Origin: Tsukamurella tyrosinosolvens
GTDB lineage: Bacteria; Actinomycetota; Actinomycetes; Mycobacteriales; Mycobacteriaceae
DNA: 64,000 nucleotides
Direction of reading: 5' to 3'
Assembly (NCBI RefSeq): GCF_900104775.1
Contig: NZ_FNSA01000003.1
Span: 3,968,001-4,032,000, forward strand
Position numbers and translations under genes: made by a program. Shown one piece after another: positions 25,449-34,049 of this stretch (position 1 is its first letter; the number at the start of each line of letters is the position of its first letter). The notes under the pieces are model-generated. The model made no database searches. It was not told the origin of the DNA and saw only the letters and a program-made list of their open reading frames with translations.

Positions 25449-26690
25449 ATGACCACGACGCTCCGCCCCCTCGCCTCGTCCGAGATCGGCTTCGTGGGCC
25501 CGCACCCCACCACGTGCGCCTTCGAGCTGACCGTGCGCGGCCCGCTGGACACCGACGCCCTCTCCGACGCCTTCAACGCGCTCCGCGCCGAGCACCCCGC
25601 GCTCGACGCCGCCGTCGCGCCCGCCGGCGACGGCTACGCCTTCGTCCCTCCCCGCGACCGCGCCACCCGCACCGACGGCACCGGCGCGCCCCTCGTCGAC
25701 CCCGCGGCCGCACTGGCCCGCCTGCACGTCACCTCGCTCGGCGACCGGCATCGCGTCGCGCTCGCCGTCAACCACGCCCTCGCCGACGGCACCCACCTGT
25801 ACGCGCTCCTGCGCCGGCTCTGGTCGCACTACACCGCGCTGGTGCGCACCGGCGCGACGGACGTCGCCGCGCCCCATCCCTTCCCCCGCTCGGCGCAGCG
25901 GATCCTCGAGGGCCTCGACGTCCCCAAGGTCAGCACCGGCCGCGCCCGGCTCGACGGTGCGCGGTGGTACGGCGCCGCCCCCGTCCTCGGTCCCCGGGCC
26001 GGCGACGCGGTGCTCCCCGAGACGACCTCCCTGCGCTTCTCGGCCGAGACCACCGCGGGGCTGCTCGCCGCCGCCGAGGGCATCGGCCTGAACGCCCTGC
26101 TCTCCGGGATCCTGCTCACCGCCGAACGAGCCGGTTTCGTCGACGAGGATCCGGCGGCACCCGTCCGGATCGGCGCGATGACCCTCGTCGACCTGCGGCG
26201 CCGGGTGCGCCCGATGCTCGATCCCACCGAGGTGACCAACTTCGTCGGCGCCTCGTACGCCGCCGCGGAGCTCACCGCCGGCTCCGACCCCGCCGCGGTG
26301 GGCGAGGACCTGGCCCGGACGGTCCGCCGGGACGTGCGCGGCGGCCGTGCCCTCACCGCCCTGGCGGTCGCCGCCCCGGCGGGCGAGGCGCCCGAGCCGC
26401 CCGTGGTGCTCAGCAACCTCGGCCCGCTCGACGTGGAGCTCCCCGACGGCCTGGTCGCCGAGGACCTGCGTCCCGTCCTGTCGATGGACTCCGCGGCCCT
26501 GCACGTGCCGGCCGGTGCGCGGCGCCCCGCACCGTCGGCCACGATCCACCAGGTCTCGACGTTCCGCGGCCGCCTCGGGATCGAGGCGATCACGCTGGGC
26601 GGCACCGCCTCCGAGGCGGCCCGCGCCGCCGTCGCCGACCGCATCGACTCGCTCGTCCACGCCGCCGCCCGCCGGGCACCCGCCGCCTGA
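25449..26690 (+). CDS. PapA5-like HXXXD acyltransferase, paralogue 1
   Basis: A 413-residue protein of the CoA-dependent acyltransferase/condensation superfamily, close in layout to phthiocerol dimycocerosyl transferase-like proteins. The catalytic HXXXD motif is NHALADGTH (H109, D113). The second half has VTNFVGASY, LSNLGPLD and FRGRLGIEA at positions shared with the genes at 26745 and 30130. Such enzymes esterify hydroxyl groups with fatty-acyl groups from CoA or carrier proteins. It opens a compact operon with a membrane protein and a glycosyltransferase. No signal peptide is present; the acyl donor and acceptor are unknown. Confidence 0.83.
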   Translation: MTTTLRPLASSEIGFVGPHPTTCAFELTVRGPLDTDALSDAFNALRAEHPALDAAVAPAGDGYAFVPPRDRATRTDGTGAPLVDPAAALARLHVTSLGDRHRVALAVNHALADGTHLYALLRRLWSHYTALVRTGATDVAAPHPFPRSAQRILEGLDVPKVSTGRARLDGARWYGAAPVLGPRAGDAVLPETTSLRFSAETTAGLLAAAEGIGLNALLSGILLTAERAGFVDEDPAAPVRIGAMTLVDLRRRVRPMLDPTEVTNFVGASYAAAELTAGSDPAAVGEDLARTVRRDVRGGRALTALAVAAPAGEAPEPPVVLSNLGPLDVELPDGLVAEDLRPVLSMDSAALHVPAGARRPAPSATIHQVSTFRGRLGIEAITLGGTASEAARAAVADRIDSLVHAAARRAPAA

Positions 26691-26744
26691 CGCCCGCCGT
26701 ACCGCCGCCTCGCCGCCGAACCGCCGTCCAGAACAGGAGCCGCC

Positions 26745-28031
26745 ATGCAGAATCACCGCGCACTCACCTTCTCCGAGGCGTCCTTCGTGCGCCCCACCTC
26801 GCGCGAGGTGATCGGCACGTCGTTCGAACTGCGGGGCGTCGTCGACGGCACCGCGCTCCGGTCGGCGTTCACCGCGCTGCTCGAGGAGTACCCGGTGCTC
26901 GCGGCGCGGATCGTGGACGTCAAGGGCCGCCCCCACTTCGCGCCGGGCGACGCGGCCGTGGCCGCCGCGATCGGCTTCCGCGACACCACGGCGCCGTGGA
27001 CCGGCTACGAGCAGACGCCGCCGTGGTTCGTCGGCTCCGAGCAGCTCGCGGCCCTGTCGCTCACCGGGATCGGCGAGCGGCACCGGCTCACCCTCTGGGC
27101 CAGCCACGCCGCGACGGACGGCTCGGGCATCGTGGCGATCGCGGCCCGGCTGTTCGAGCTGTACACCGCGCTGGCGAGCGGGGCGACGCCGATCATCCGG
27201 CGCGCCACCGACTTCCCGGCCGAGCCGCACCTGGTGATGGCGGCGCGCGGCCACCTCCCCGAGGAGCTGGACTACGAGGAGCGACTGGCGGGCACCGTGT
27301 GGCACGGCGCGGTCCCGGCGGAGTTCCCCGACGAGCCCGGGCCCGACGTCGACGACGCGCTGCGGGTCCGGTTCGGCACCGGCGAGACCACGGCGCTCGA
27401 CGCCGCCGCCCGCGCCCACGGCGTCTCGTCGCACGCCCTGGTCAGCGGCATCATCGCCCGCGCCGAGCTCGCCGAGTGCGCGGAGGACGCGGCGGTCGCG
27501 CTGCTCACCCCCGTCGACTTCCGCGGCCGGATCAGCCCGCCCATTCCCCTGCGCTCGGTGACGGCGCTGTGCGGCTTCTCCTACGTCGCGGTCGGCGACG
27601 CCCCGACCGCGGACATCGCCCGGACGGTGGCCGACCGGATCCGCGCCGACGTGCGCGACGGGACCGTGCTGCGGACCGCCGTGAGCCCGATGCCGGATCC
27701 GCGGACCCGCCGCCACGGCCCGCCCGTCCTCATCAGCAACCTCGGCGAGGTACCGGCGCCGGTCGCGCCCGCCGGGCTCGAGGTCCTCGACTTCCACGCG
27801 CAGATCGTCCGCAGCGCGGGCGGGATCCGCGAGTACGCCGCGGGCCACACGGGCCCCGGCCTCCCGGCCGCACCCATCGGGACCTCGTACCTGGTCTCCA
27901 CCTTCGGCGGGCGCCTCTCGGTCGAGCTGCGCGCCCTGCCCGGCACGCTCGACGGTGCCGTCCGCGCCCGCCTCCTGGACCGGATCGAGGACGGGGTGCA
28001 CGCGCTGCTCGAGATCGGCACCGCCGCATGA
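26745..28031 (+). CDS. PapA5-like HXXXD acyltransferase, paralogue 2
   Basis: A 428-residue paralogue of the preceding protein, 54 bp downstream with an AGGAG ribosome-binding site. The active-site motif is SHAATDGSG (H121, D125). The later signatures TPVDFRGRI, ISNLGEVPAP and FGGRLSVELR align with paralogues 1 and 3. It probably transfers an acyl group to a sugar or lipid hydroxyl. The threonine in the HAATD motif differs from the Ala in the other paralogues but leaves H and D intact. The stop codon overlaps the start of the membrane protein gene (ATGA). Confidence 0.83.
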   Translation: MQNHRALTFSEASFVRPTSREVIGTSFELRGVVDGTALRSAFTALLEEYPVLAARIVDVKGRPHFAPGDAAVAAAIGFRDTTAPWTGYEQTPPWFVGSEQLAALSLTGIGERHRLTLWASHAATDGSGIVAIAARLFELYTALASGATPIIRRATDFPAEPHLVMAARGHLPEELDYEERLAGTVWHGAVPAEFPDEPGPDVDDALRVRFGTGETTALDAAARAHGVSSHALVSGIIARAELAECAEDAAVALLTPVDFRGRISPPIPLRSVTALCGFSYVAVGDAPTADIARTVADRIRADVRDGTVLRTAVSPMPDPRTRRHGPPVLISNLGEVPAPVAPAGLEVLDFHAQIVRSAGGIREYAAGHTGPGLPAAPIGTSYLVSTFGGRLSVELRALPGTLDGAVRARLLDRIEDGVHALLEIGTAA

Positions 28032-28744
28032 CCGTCCCCCTCGCCGACACCGAGTCGCCGCCGGCCCCGCCGGTGGCGCTGCTCGTCGACGTCGGCCTGC
28101 AACTGGGCGTGTACTTCGCGCTGCGCTATCTGGTCGGCGCGGGGCAGCTCCTCGCCCTCGTCGCCGGCACCGCGCTGGTGGCGGTGCGCATCCTGGCGCG
28201 TTCGCTCGTGCGCCGCGCGACCGACCCGCTCGAGCTGTTCACCCTCACCCTGCTCGCCTGCTCCATCACCGCCGCCGCGATCTCCGGCAGCCCCCGCGTG
28301 ATCCTGCTGGTGGAGACCGCGATCGGCGCGCTCATGGCCGTCGCGATCGCCGCCGGCCTGGTCCTGCGACGCCGGGCCGTCGCGACGCTCATGATGCGGT
28401 TGACCGTCCGCGGCGACGCCGGACGCGCCCAGCAGTGGAACCGCCGCGTCCGCACCGAACGGCCCTGCGTCCGGGCGATCGGTGCCGTCGACCCGCTCTG
28501 GCTCGTGGCGGTCGTCCTCAGCACCACCGCCTCGGTCACGGCGGCGCTGAGCCTGCCGATCGACTACGCGGTCGTCGCCTGTCAGGTGATCCCGCTGCTG
28601 GTCGCCGTCCCGGTGCTGCCGCTCACGCTGCTGCTCCTGCGCCCCGTCCGGGCCGCGCTCGCCGGCGCCGCTCCGGAGGGAGCCGTCCCGGCCCCCGTCG
28701 CCCCCCGAACCGATCTCCACCCGACCGTCGAAAGGACGAACTGA
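28028..28744 (+). CDS. Polytopic membrane protein in the acyltransferase/glycosyltransferase operon
   Basis: A 238-residue protein starting with the ATG that overlaps the upstream stop. Hydrophobic segments at about residues 15-34, 38-57, 70-88, 92-115 and 155-205 indicate roughly six membrane helices. The pattern (VDVGLQLGVYFALRYLVGAG and IDYAVVACQVIPLLVAVPVL) recalls VC0807/septation-type small membrane proteins, but the match is weak. Its place inside the operon, one base before the glycosyltransferase start, suggests a role in moving or anchoring the lipid product or intermediate. The function is unassigned. Confidence 0.75.
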   Translation: MTVPLADTESPPAPPVALLVDVGLQLGVYFALRYLVGAGQLLALVAGTALVAVRILARSLVRRATDPLELFTLTLLACSITAAAISGSPRVILLVETAIGALMAVAIAAGLVLRRRAVATLMMRLTVRGDAGRAQQWNRRVRTERPCVRAIGAVDPLWLVAVVLSTTASVTAALSLPIDYAVVACQVIPLLVAVPVLPLTLLLLRPVRAALAGAAPEGAVPAPVAPRTDLHPTVERTN

Positions 28745-28745
28745 C

Positions 28746-30128
28746 ATGAAGGTCTGCATCCTCGCCATGGGGAGCCGCGGCGACGTCCAGCCGACGATCG
28801 CGATCGGGCTCGCGCTGCGCGCCCGCGGGCACGACGTGACCATCGCCGCGATGGGCGACCCGCTGGTGCGGCTCATCCGGTCGGCGGGCCTGGACGCCCA
28901 CCGGCTCAACGACTTCGTGCCGGACTACGACGACGACTACCGGGACGTGATCCACCGTCCGGTCGAGCGGATGCGGGCCTACGGGCGCTGGCTGGTACGC
29001 AACATCGCGACCATCTCCCGCGAGACCGAGACCGTGTGCCGCGATGCCGACGTGGTGCTGACCCATTCGGACGCCGTCGATTTCGCCCTGCCGATCACGC
29101 GGCGCAGCGGCGCGACGATCATCAGCTACCGGTTCTTCCCCGGCACCACCAACAGCGTCTACCCCATGACCCAGTACACCCCCGCGGGCCTGACCAGCGA
29201 CGTGCTGTCCCGGTCGCCGCGCGTGGTCAAGCGCGCGACGTGGGCCCTCGGCGACTCCTTCACGTGGACCCACGTGCGGGCCGCGGTGAACTTCCACCGG
29301 ATGTCGGTGGGCGAGGCGCCGTACCGGTCGCGGCGCGCCAAGAACCGCGATGCCAACGAGATCGTCGACCTGCAGCTCTACGATCCCGCGCTCACCCCGG
29401 ACCTGGTTCCCGAGTTCAGCCGGACGCGGCCGATGCTCGGCTTCCTCGAGGTCCCGGCCGACGCCTGGCTGCGCCAGGGCGAGCAGAAGCGCACCGACGC
29501 CGATCTCCTGGCCTGGCTCACGGACGGCGACGCCCCGATCTACTGGGGCTTCGGCAGCATGCGGATCGCGGACCCGGACGGCATGGCGCGCACCTTCGCC
29601 CGGGTCTGCGCCGAGCGCGGGCGCCGCGGCCTCATCGTCGCCGGCTGGAGCGATCTGGTCGGCGCCGACCTGGGCGACCACGTCCGCGTCGTCGACGAGG
29701 TGGTGCACGCGGAGGTCCTGCCGCACTGCGCCGCCGCCGTCCACCACGGCGGCGCCGGCACCACCGCCGCGTCGCTGCGGGCCGGGCTGCCCACGCTGAT
29801 CTGCCCGGTGCTCGCGGACCAGCCCTTCTGGGGCGCGCGGGTCACCGACCTCGGCGTCGGCGCCTGCCTGCCGATGCGCAACGTCACCGCGGAGCGCCTG
29901 CACGCGGCTTTCGACCTGCTGCTCGATCCGGCCACCCGCCGTCGCGCACAGCGGATCTCGTCGCTCATCGACCTCGGCGACATCCCCGCGCGCCGTGCCG
30001 CGACGATCATCGAGTCGATCGCGGAGGACGACGGCGTGGACGTGCGGACCGTTCCGGCGGTGACCGCGCCCGACACCGTCGACTTCGACGCCGCCGATGT
30101 GGTCTCCCTCGCCGGGCTGGAGGTGTGA
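28746..30128 (+). CDS. GT1-family glycosyltransferase (sterol/GPL glycosyltransferase-like)
   Basis: A 460-residue GT-B fold enzyme. The N terminus ILAMGSRGDVQPTIAIGLAL is the signature shared with sterol 3-beta-glucosyltransferases, macrolide glycosyltransferases and the mycobacterial glycopeptidolipid Gtf/Rv1524-type enzymes. The sugar-nucleotide site is HHGGAGTTAASLRAGLP ... CPVLADQPFWG, with the preceding VDEVVHAEVLPHCAA segment. It likely adds a hexose or deoxyhexose to a lipid or glycolipid acceptor. It lies between acyltransferase genes with gaps of 1 bp each side, so glycosylation and acylation are encoded in one transcript. Confidence 0.88.
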   Translation: MKVCILAMGSRGDVQPTIAIGLALRARGHDVTIAAMGDPLVRLIRSAGLDAHRLNDFVPDYDDDYRDVIHRPVERMRAYGRWLVRNIATISRETETVCRDADVVLTHSDAVDFALPITRRSGATIISYRFFPGTTNSVYPMTQYTPAGLTSDVLSRSPRVVKRATWALGDSFTWTHVRAAVNFHRMSVGEAPYRSRRAKNRDANEIVDLQLYDPALTPDLVPEFSRTRPMLGFLEVPADAWLRQGEQKRTDADLLAWLTDGDAPIYWGFGSMRIADPDGMARTFARVCAERGRRGLIVAGWSDLVGADLGDHVRVVDEVVHAEVLPHCAAAVHHGGAGTTAASLRAGLPTLICPVLADQPFWGARVTDLGVGACLPMRNVTAERLHAAFDLLLDPATRRRAQRISSLIDLGDIPARRAATIIESIAEDDGVDVRTVPAVTAPDTVDFDAADVVSLAGLEV

Positions 30129-30129
30129 G

Positions 30130-31377
30130 ATGTCCCGACGCGCCCTGACACCGCTCGAGATCCCGTACGTGCTCACGGGGACCACCTCCAGCGGCAGCTT
30201 CACCGTCCGCGGCCCGATCGACGCGGGCCGCCTGGCCCGCGCCTACGCGGCGCTGCGCCGGGAGTACCCCGTGCTCGCGGGCCGGATCGAGGCGCACGCC
30301 TTCGGTTTCGACCTGATCGCACCGGACGCGGCGCCCGAGAAGGACGCCGCACCGATCCAGGTAGACCTGCGGCCCTTCGCGCCCGGCGACGTGCGGCTCG
30401 GCGTGGACGCCGAGCGGGCGATCGCGGCGGTACAGCTCGTCTCCGACGGCGACCTGCACCGCGTCACGCTCGGGGTGAGTCACGCCGTCGCCGACGGCGC
30501 CCACGCGCTGTTCCTGAATCTGCGCCTGTGGGAGCTCTACTCGGGCGCCGAGCCCGCAGCTCCCTCCGGCCTCCCGGCCGCGCCGACGGACCTCGCGGAG
30601 CGGCTCGCGGCAGGCGACCCGCCGGACCCATCCGTGGTCGAGGTCCTCCCCACCGCGACGGTGCCGTCCCCCGCCGACGTCGACGCCGGCGACTTCGCGT
30701 TCGACCGGATCCGCCTCGACGCCGCCGCGACCGAGGCGCTGCGCCGCCGCGCCAAGGACGCGGGCCTGAGCGTGCACGGGCTCCTCGCGGGGATCATCGT
30801 CGCCGCCGAACGCGCGGAGATCGACCGCCCCGCCGAGGATCCGGTCCCCCTCGCCGTGTTCAGCCCCGTCGACCTCCGGGCCCGCGCCGAGCCGGCCGTC
30901 CCGGCCGCCGCGGTCACCAACTTCGCCGGCTCGTCGACGGTGCCCGTCGCCGTGCGCGGCGACACGACGCCCGAGGAGATCGGTCGCGCCGTCCTGGACG
31001 GCCTGCGCGCCGACCTCGCGAACGGCACCGTCGCGGCGGCCCTGGCCGGCGCCGCCCCGGTCACGGTGACCGGCGGGGTCCCCGTGCGGCTGAGCAACAT
31101 CGGCGCGATCCCGGCACCGTCGACCCCGGACGACGTGACCGTGCTGGACTTCCACACCAGCTCCGAGGTGGACATCGAGCGGGTCCGCGCCCTGGTGCGG
31201 CAGGCACCGCCCGAGGCGCTCGCCCCGCTCGTCGGCCTGCACCATCACGCGCTCACCTTCGACGGCCGACTGTCGATCGAGTTGCGGCACGCGCCGGGCA
31301 CCCTCGCGCCCGACGCCGCCCGGCGCATCCGGGACCGGATCGAGGCCGGTCTCGTCGGCGCGGGAGCCGCCGCATGA
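30130..31377 (+). CDS. PapA5-like HXXXD acyltransferase, paralogue 3
   Basis: A 415-residue paralogue starting at the ATG 1 bp after the glycosyltransferase stop. The catalytic motif is SHAVADGAH (H118, D122). It shares LTPLEIPYV at the N terminus, SPVDLRARAE, VTNFAGSS, LSNIGAIPAP and FDGRLSIELR with paralogues 1 and 2. It probably acylates a distinct position of the same product. The stop overlaps the ATG of the next acyltransferase (ATGA), which implies tight stoichiometric expression. Confidence 0.83.
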   Translation: MSRRALTPLEIPYVLTGTTSSGSFTVRGPIDAGRLARAYAALRREYPVLAGRIEAHAFGFDLIAPDAAPEKDAAPIQVDLRPFAPGDVRLGVDAERAIAAVQLVSDGDLHRVTLGVSHAVADGAHALFLNLRLWELYSGAEPAAPSGLPAAPTDLAERLAAGDPPDPSVVEVLPTATVPSPADVDAGDFAFDRIRLDAAATEALRRRAKDAGLSVHGLLAGIIVAAERAEIDRPAEDPVPLAVFSPVDLRARAEPAVPAAAVTNFAGSSTVPVAVRGDTTPEEIGRAVLDGLRADLANGTVAAALAGAAPVTVTGGVPVRLSNIGAIPAPSTPDDVTVLDFHTSSEVDIERVRALVRQAPPEALAPLVGLHHHALTFDGRLSIELRHAPGTLAPDAARRIRDRIEAGLVGAGAAA

Positions 31378-32648
31378 CGGCCGACCTGCTGGCGTTCGTC
31401 GATCAGGGCGCGGCCGCGGGCACCCGTGCGACCGGCCGCAATTCACTCATCCAGGTGACCTGGATCTACGACGACGGCGTCGACCTCGCCGGGCTCGAGC
31501 GGTTCCGCACCGCGCTCACCGGCGGACTGCTGGGCCGCCGGATCGCCCACTCCCCGCTGCCCTTCGGCCGGGACCGCTGGGTGGCGACCACCGCGGCGCC
31601 GCGGGTCGCCGTCGAGGCCGTCCCGCGCCCGCGCGAGGCGATCGACGGGTGGCTCGACGAACGCGCCGCCGCGCCCATCGACCCCTGGTCGGGGCCGGGC
31701 TGGCACCTGGGGGTGCTGCCGCTGACCGAGGGCGGATCCGCCGTGACCCTGGTGGTCTCGCACGTGCTCGCCGACGGCGTGGGCACCGCGACCGCCGTCG
31801 CGGAGGCCGCGCTGGGCGCACCCCGCGACCTGCCGTACCCGCGCGAGGCCGCGCCCCCGCTCCGGGCCGCCCGTCGCGACGCGGCCCTGGCGGCGCGGGA
31901 GCTGCCCGCCGCCGCGCGGGCCGCGGCGACCGCCGCCCGTCTGGCGCGAGAACGCCTCGATCACGACGGTCCCGCACCCGCGCACCCCGTCGGCACCGAC
32001 CGCTGGGCGGTCGTGCACCTCGACCGCGCGGCCCTCGCCGCGCGCGCCGCCGCGTCGGGCGGCACCGAGTCGACCCTGCTGTTCCGGGCCACCGCGCGGA
32101 TCGCCGCCGGACTCGGCTGGGTCCGTCCCGACGGGCAGGCCGTCCTCGGCCTGTCCGTGAACCGGCGCGAGGACGGCGACTTGCGCGGCAACGCGATCGT
32201 CGACGCGGAGCTCCTCGTCGACCCGGCGGCGGGTCCCGAGGGCGTGGTCGCCCTGCGCGCGGATGTCAAGGGCGTGCTGGGGGCGTTGCCGGACGCCGGG
32301 CAGTACGACGCCTTCGGCCCCCTCCTCACCCTGCTACCGCGCCGCACGCTGGCCTCACTCATCGACGCGCCGCCCGATCCGGCGCACCCGGTCACCACCT
32401 GCGCCGGCGTCGGCGCCCTGCCGGCACCGGTCCGCGCACCCGACGGCACCCCGGCGGACCGGACCTGGTTCCGCCTGGCGTGGTCGGCGCTGCCCGGGCG
32501 GGTCGCCCCGCCGCGACCGCCGTACCTGTACGTCGGGTGGACGGGCACGGAGACCGAGACCTCGCTGTTCGTCGCGAGCAACCTCGCGGCCGCCGCCGAC
32601 CTGCACGGGGTCGTCGAGCGGTCGATTCCCGACTACGCACACCACTGA
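31374..32648 (+). CDS. Divergent HXXXD acyltransferase (WS/DGAT- or condensation-domain-like)
   Basis: A 424-residue protein with the motif [10 protein letters not shown] (H130, D134) and a second-half segment LGLSVNRRE ... [10 protein letters not shown] recalling wax ester synthase/DGAT-type enzymes. It lacks the LSNIG and GRLSIEL signatures of the other three, so it is a separate subfamily. The active-site histidine is preceded by Ser rather than a second His. It closes the operon: a 9-bp-arm hairpin follows at 32665-32698. Substrates are unknown; a final acylation or transesterification is one possibility. Confidence 0.78.
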   Translation: MTADLLAFVDQGAAAGTRATGRNSLIQVTWIYDDGVDLAGLERFRTALTGGLLGRRIAHSPLPFGRDRWVATTAAPRVAVEAVPRPREAIDGWLDERAAAPIDPWSGPGWHLGVLPLTEGGSAVTLVVSHVLADGVGTATAVAEAALGAPRDLPYPREAAPPLRAARRDAALAARELPAAARAAATAARLARERLDHDGPAPAHPVGTDRWAVVHLDRAALAARAAASGGTESTLLFRATARIAAGLGWVRPDGQAVLGLSVNRREDGDLRGNAIVDAELLVDPAAGPEGVVALRADVKGVLGALPDAGQYDAFGPLLTLLPRRTLASLIDAPPDPAHPVTTCAGVGALPAPVRAPDGTPADRTWFRLAWSALPGRVAPPRPPYLYVGWTGTETETSLFVASNLAAAADLHGVVERSIPDYAHH

Positions 32649-32664
32649 GTGCAGGAACACGCCG

Positions 32665-32698
32665 CCGCCCGGGGTCGCCGCGGCGCGGCCGGGCGGCC
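32665..32698 (+). terminator. Hairpin at the end of the acyltransferase operon
   Basis: GCCGCCCGG (32665-32673) and CCGGGCGGC (32690-32698) form perfect 9-bp arms; the 16-nt loop contains a further GCCGCGGC palindrome. No U-run follows, as usual for actinobacterial terminators. It precedes the sseA promoter. Confidence 0.5.
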
Positions 32699-32705
32699 TG
32701 GGGGC

Positions 32706-32711
32706 TAGGCT
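32706..32711 (+). promoter_or_regulatory. -10 element of sseA-sufE (leaderless)
   Basis: TAGGCT is followed by 7 nt and the GTG at 32719. It gives sseA its own promoter, separate from the upstream cluster. Confidence 0.5.
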
Positions 32712-32718
32712 GGCGGAC

Positions 32719-33612
32719 GTGGCTATCGAGACCGATCCGAGCGCGGAACTGCAGGACTACGCACACCCCGAGCGCCTCGTCACCGCGGACTGGCTGAGCG
32801 GGCACCTGGGGGTGCCCGGGCTCAAGGTGATCGAGTCCGACGAGGACGTGCTCCTCTACGACATCGGGCACATCCCGACCGCGCAGAAGGTGGACTGGCA
32901 CCTGCACCTGAACGACCCGGTGACGCGCGACTACATCACCGGCGAGCAGTTCGCGGAACTCATGCGGGCCAAGGGCATCAGCCGCGACGACACCGTCGTC
33001 ATCTACGGCGACAAGTCCAACTGGTGGGCCGCGTACGCGCTGTGGGTGTTCACCCTCTTCGGGCACCCGGACGTGCGCCTACTCGACGGTGGCCGCGACA
33101 AGTGGATCAGCGACGCCCGCGACGTCTCGCTGGAGCAGCCGGAGTACCCGCGCAGCGACTACCCCGTCGTCGAGCGCGACGACACGGTCATCCGCGCCTT
33201 CGCCGATCAGGTGCGCGCCGACATCGGCACGCGCGCCCTCGTCGACGTGCGGTCGCCGCAGGAGTACACCGGCGAGCGCACCCACATGCCCGACTACCCG
33301 GAGGAGGGCGCCCTGCGCGGCGGCCACATCCCCACCGCGGTGTCGATCCCGTGGGCGAAGGCGGCCCGGCAGGACGGCCGGTTCCTCCCTCACGCCGACC
33401 TCACCGAGGTCTACGGCGGCCTCGATCCGCAGTCGCCGGTGACGGCCTACTGCCGCATCGGCGAGCGCTCGAGCCACACGTGGTTCGTGCTCACCCACCT
33501 CCTCGGCTTCACGGACGTCAAGAACTACGACGGCTCGTGGACCGAGTGGGGCAACACCGTGCGGGCCCCCATCGTGCGCGGCGAGGAGCCCGGCGCCGCG
33601 CCCGGCGCATGA
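32719..33612 (+). CDS. sseA: Thiosulfate/3-mercaptopyruvate sulfurtransferase (rhodanese) SseA
   Basis: A 297-residue two-domain rhodanese. The inactive N-terminal domain ends with LLDGGRDKW; the C-terminal domain has [13 protein letters not shown] and the active loop [15 protein letters not shown] with C245 as persulfide carrier. It transfers sulfane sulfur. The GTG at 32719 is set by the -10 box 7 nt upstream. The stop codon overlaps the sufE-like ATG. In M. tuberculosis sseA directly follows maf; the operon inserted before it is specific to this genome or its relatives. Confidence 0.92.
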   Translation: MAIETDPSAELQDYAHPERLVTADWLSGHLGVPGLKVIESDEDVLLYDIGHIPTAQKVDWHLHLNDPVTRDYITGEQFAELMRAKGISRDDTVVIYGDKSNWWAAYALWVFTLFGHPDVRLLDGGRDKWISDARDVSLEQPEYPRSDYPVVERDDTVIRAFADQVRADIGTRALVDVRSPQEYTGERTHMPDYPEEGALRGGHIPTAVSIPWAKAARQDGRFLPHADLTEVYGGLDPQSPVTAYCRIGERSSHTWFVLTHLLGFTDVKNYDGSWTEWGNTVRAPIVRGEEPGAAPGA

Positions 33613-34025
33613 GCGCCCTGCCCGCGCCCCTGGCGGAGATCGTCGACGACTTCGCCGGGGTCGGCGAGCAGGACCGGCTCGAACTGCTCCTGGAGTTCTC
33701 GCGGGAGCTTCCCGAGCTGCCCGAGCACCTGACCGCGGCGGCGATGGAGCCCGTCCCGGAATGCCAGTCGCCGCTGTTCCTCGACGTCGACGCCTCGAAT
33801 CCCCAGGCGGTCCGGCTGTACTTCAGCGCCCCGCCCGAGGCGCCCACCACCCGCGGCTTCGCGTCGATCCTGGCGCAGGGCCTCGACGGGCAGCCGGCCG
33901 CGGCGATCGTCGCCGTGCCCGACGACTTCCACCACGCCCTCGGCCTCGACGCCGTGGTCAGCCCGCTGCGCCTGCGCGGCATGTCGGCGATGCTCGCCCG
34001 CATCAAGCGCCGGCTCGCCGGGTAG
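33609..34025 (+). CDS. sufE: SufE-like cysteine desulfurase-associated protein
   Basis: A 138-residue SufE/CsdE-family protein. It contains the catalytic cysteine C52 in [10 protein letters not shown], the DPQAVRL-like segment ([20 protein letters not shown], then GFASIL) and the C-terminal [16 protein letters not shown]. SufE accepts persulfide sulfur from a cysteine desulfurase and passes it to Fe-S assembly. It is translationally coupled to sseA (ATGA overlap), consistent with the sulfur-trafficking pair Rv3283-Rv3284. Confidence 0.9.
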   Translation: MSALPAPLAEIVDDFAGVGEQDRLELLLEFSRELPELPEHLTAAAMEPVPECQSPLFLDVDASNPQAVRLYFSAPPEAPTTRGFASILAQGLDGQPAAAIVAVPDDFHHALGLDAVVSPLRLRGMSAMLARIKRRLAG

Positions 34026-34049
34026 CCCGGTCCTTCGAGCGAGCCCGCC

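Noticed and set aside
25371-28001. An 876-codon minus-strand frame across the first two acyltransferase genes
   Set aside because: No conserved motif, strongly skewed Gly/Arg/Val composition, and it spans two well-supported genes and their intergenic space.
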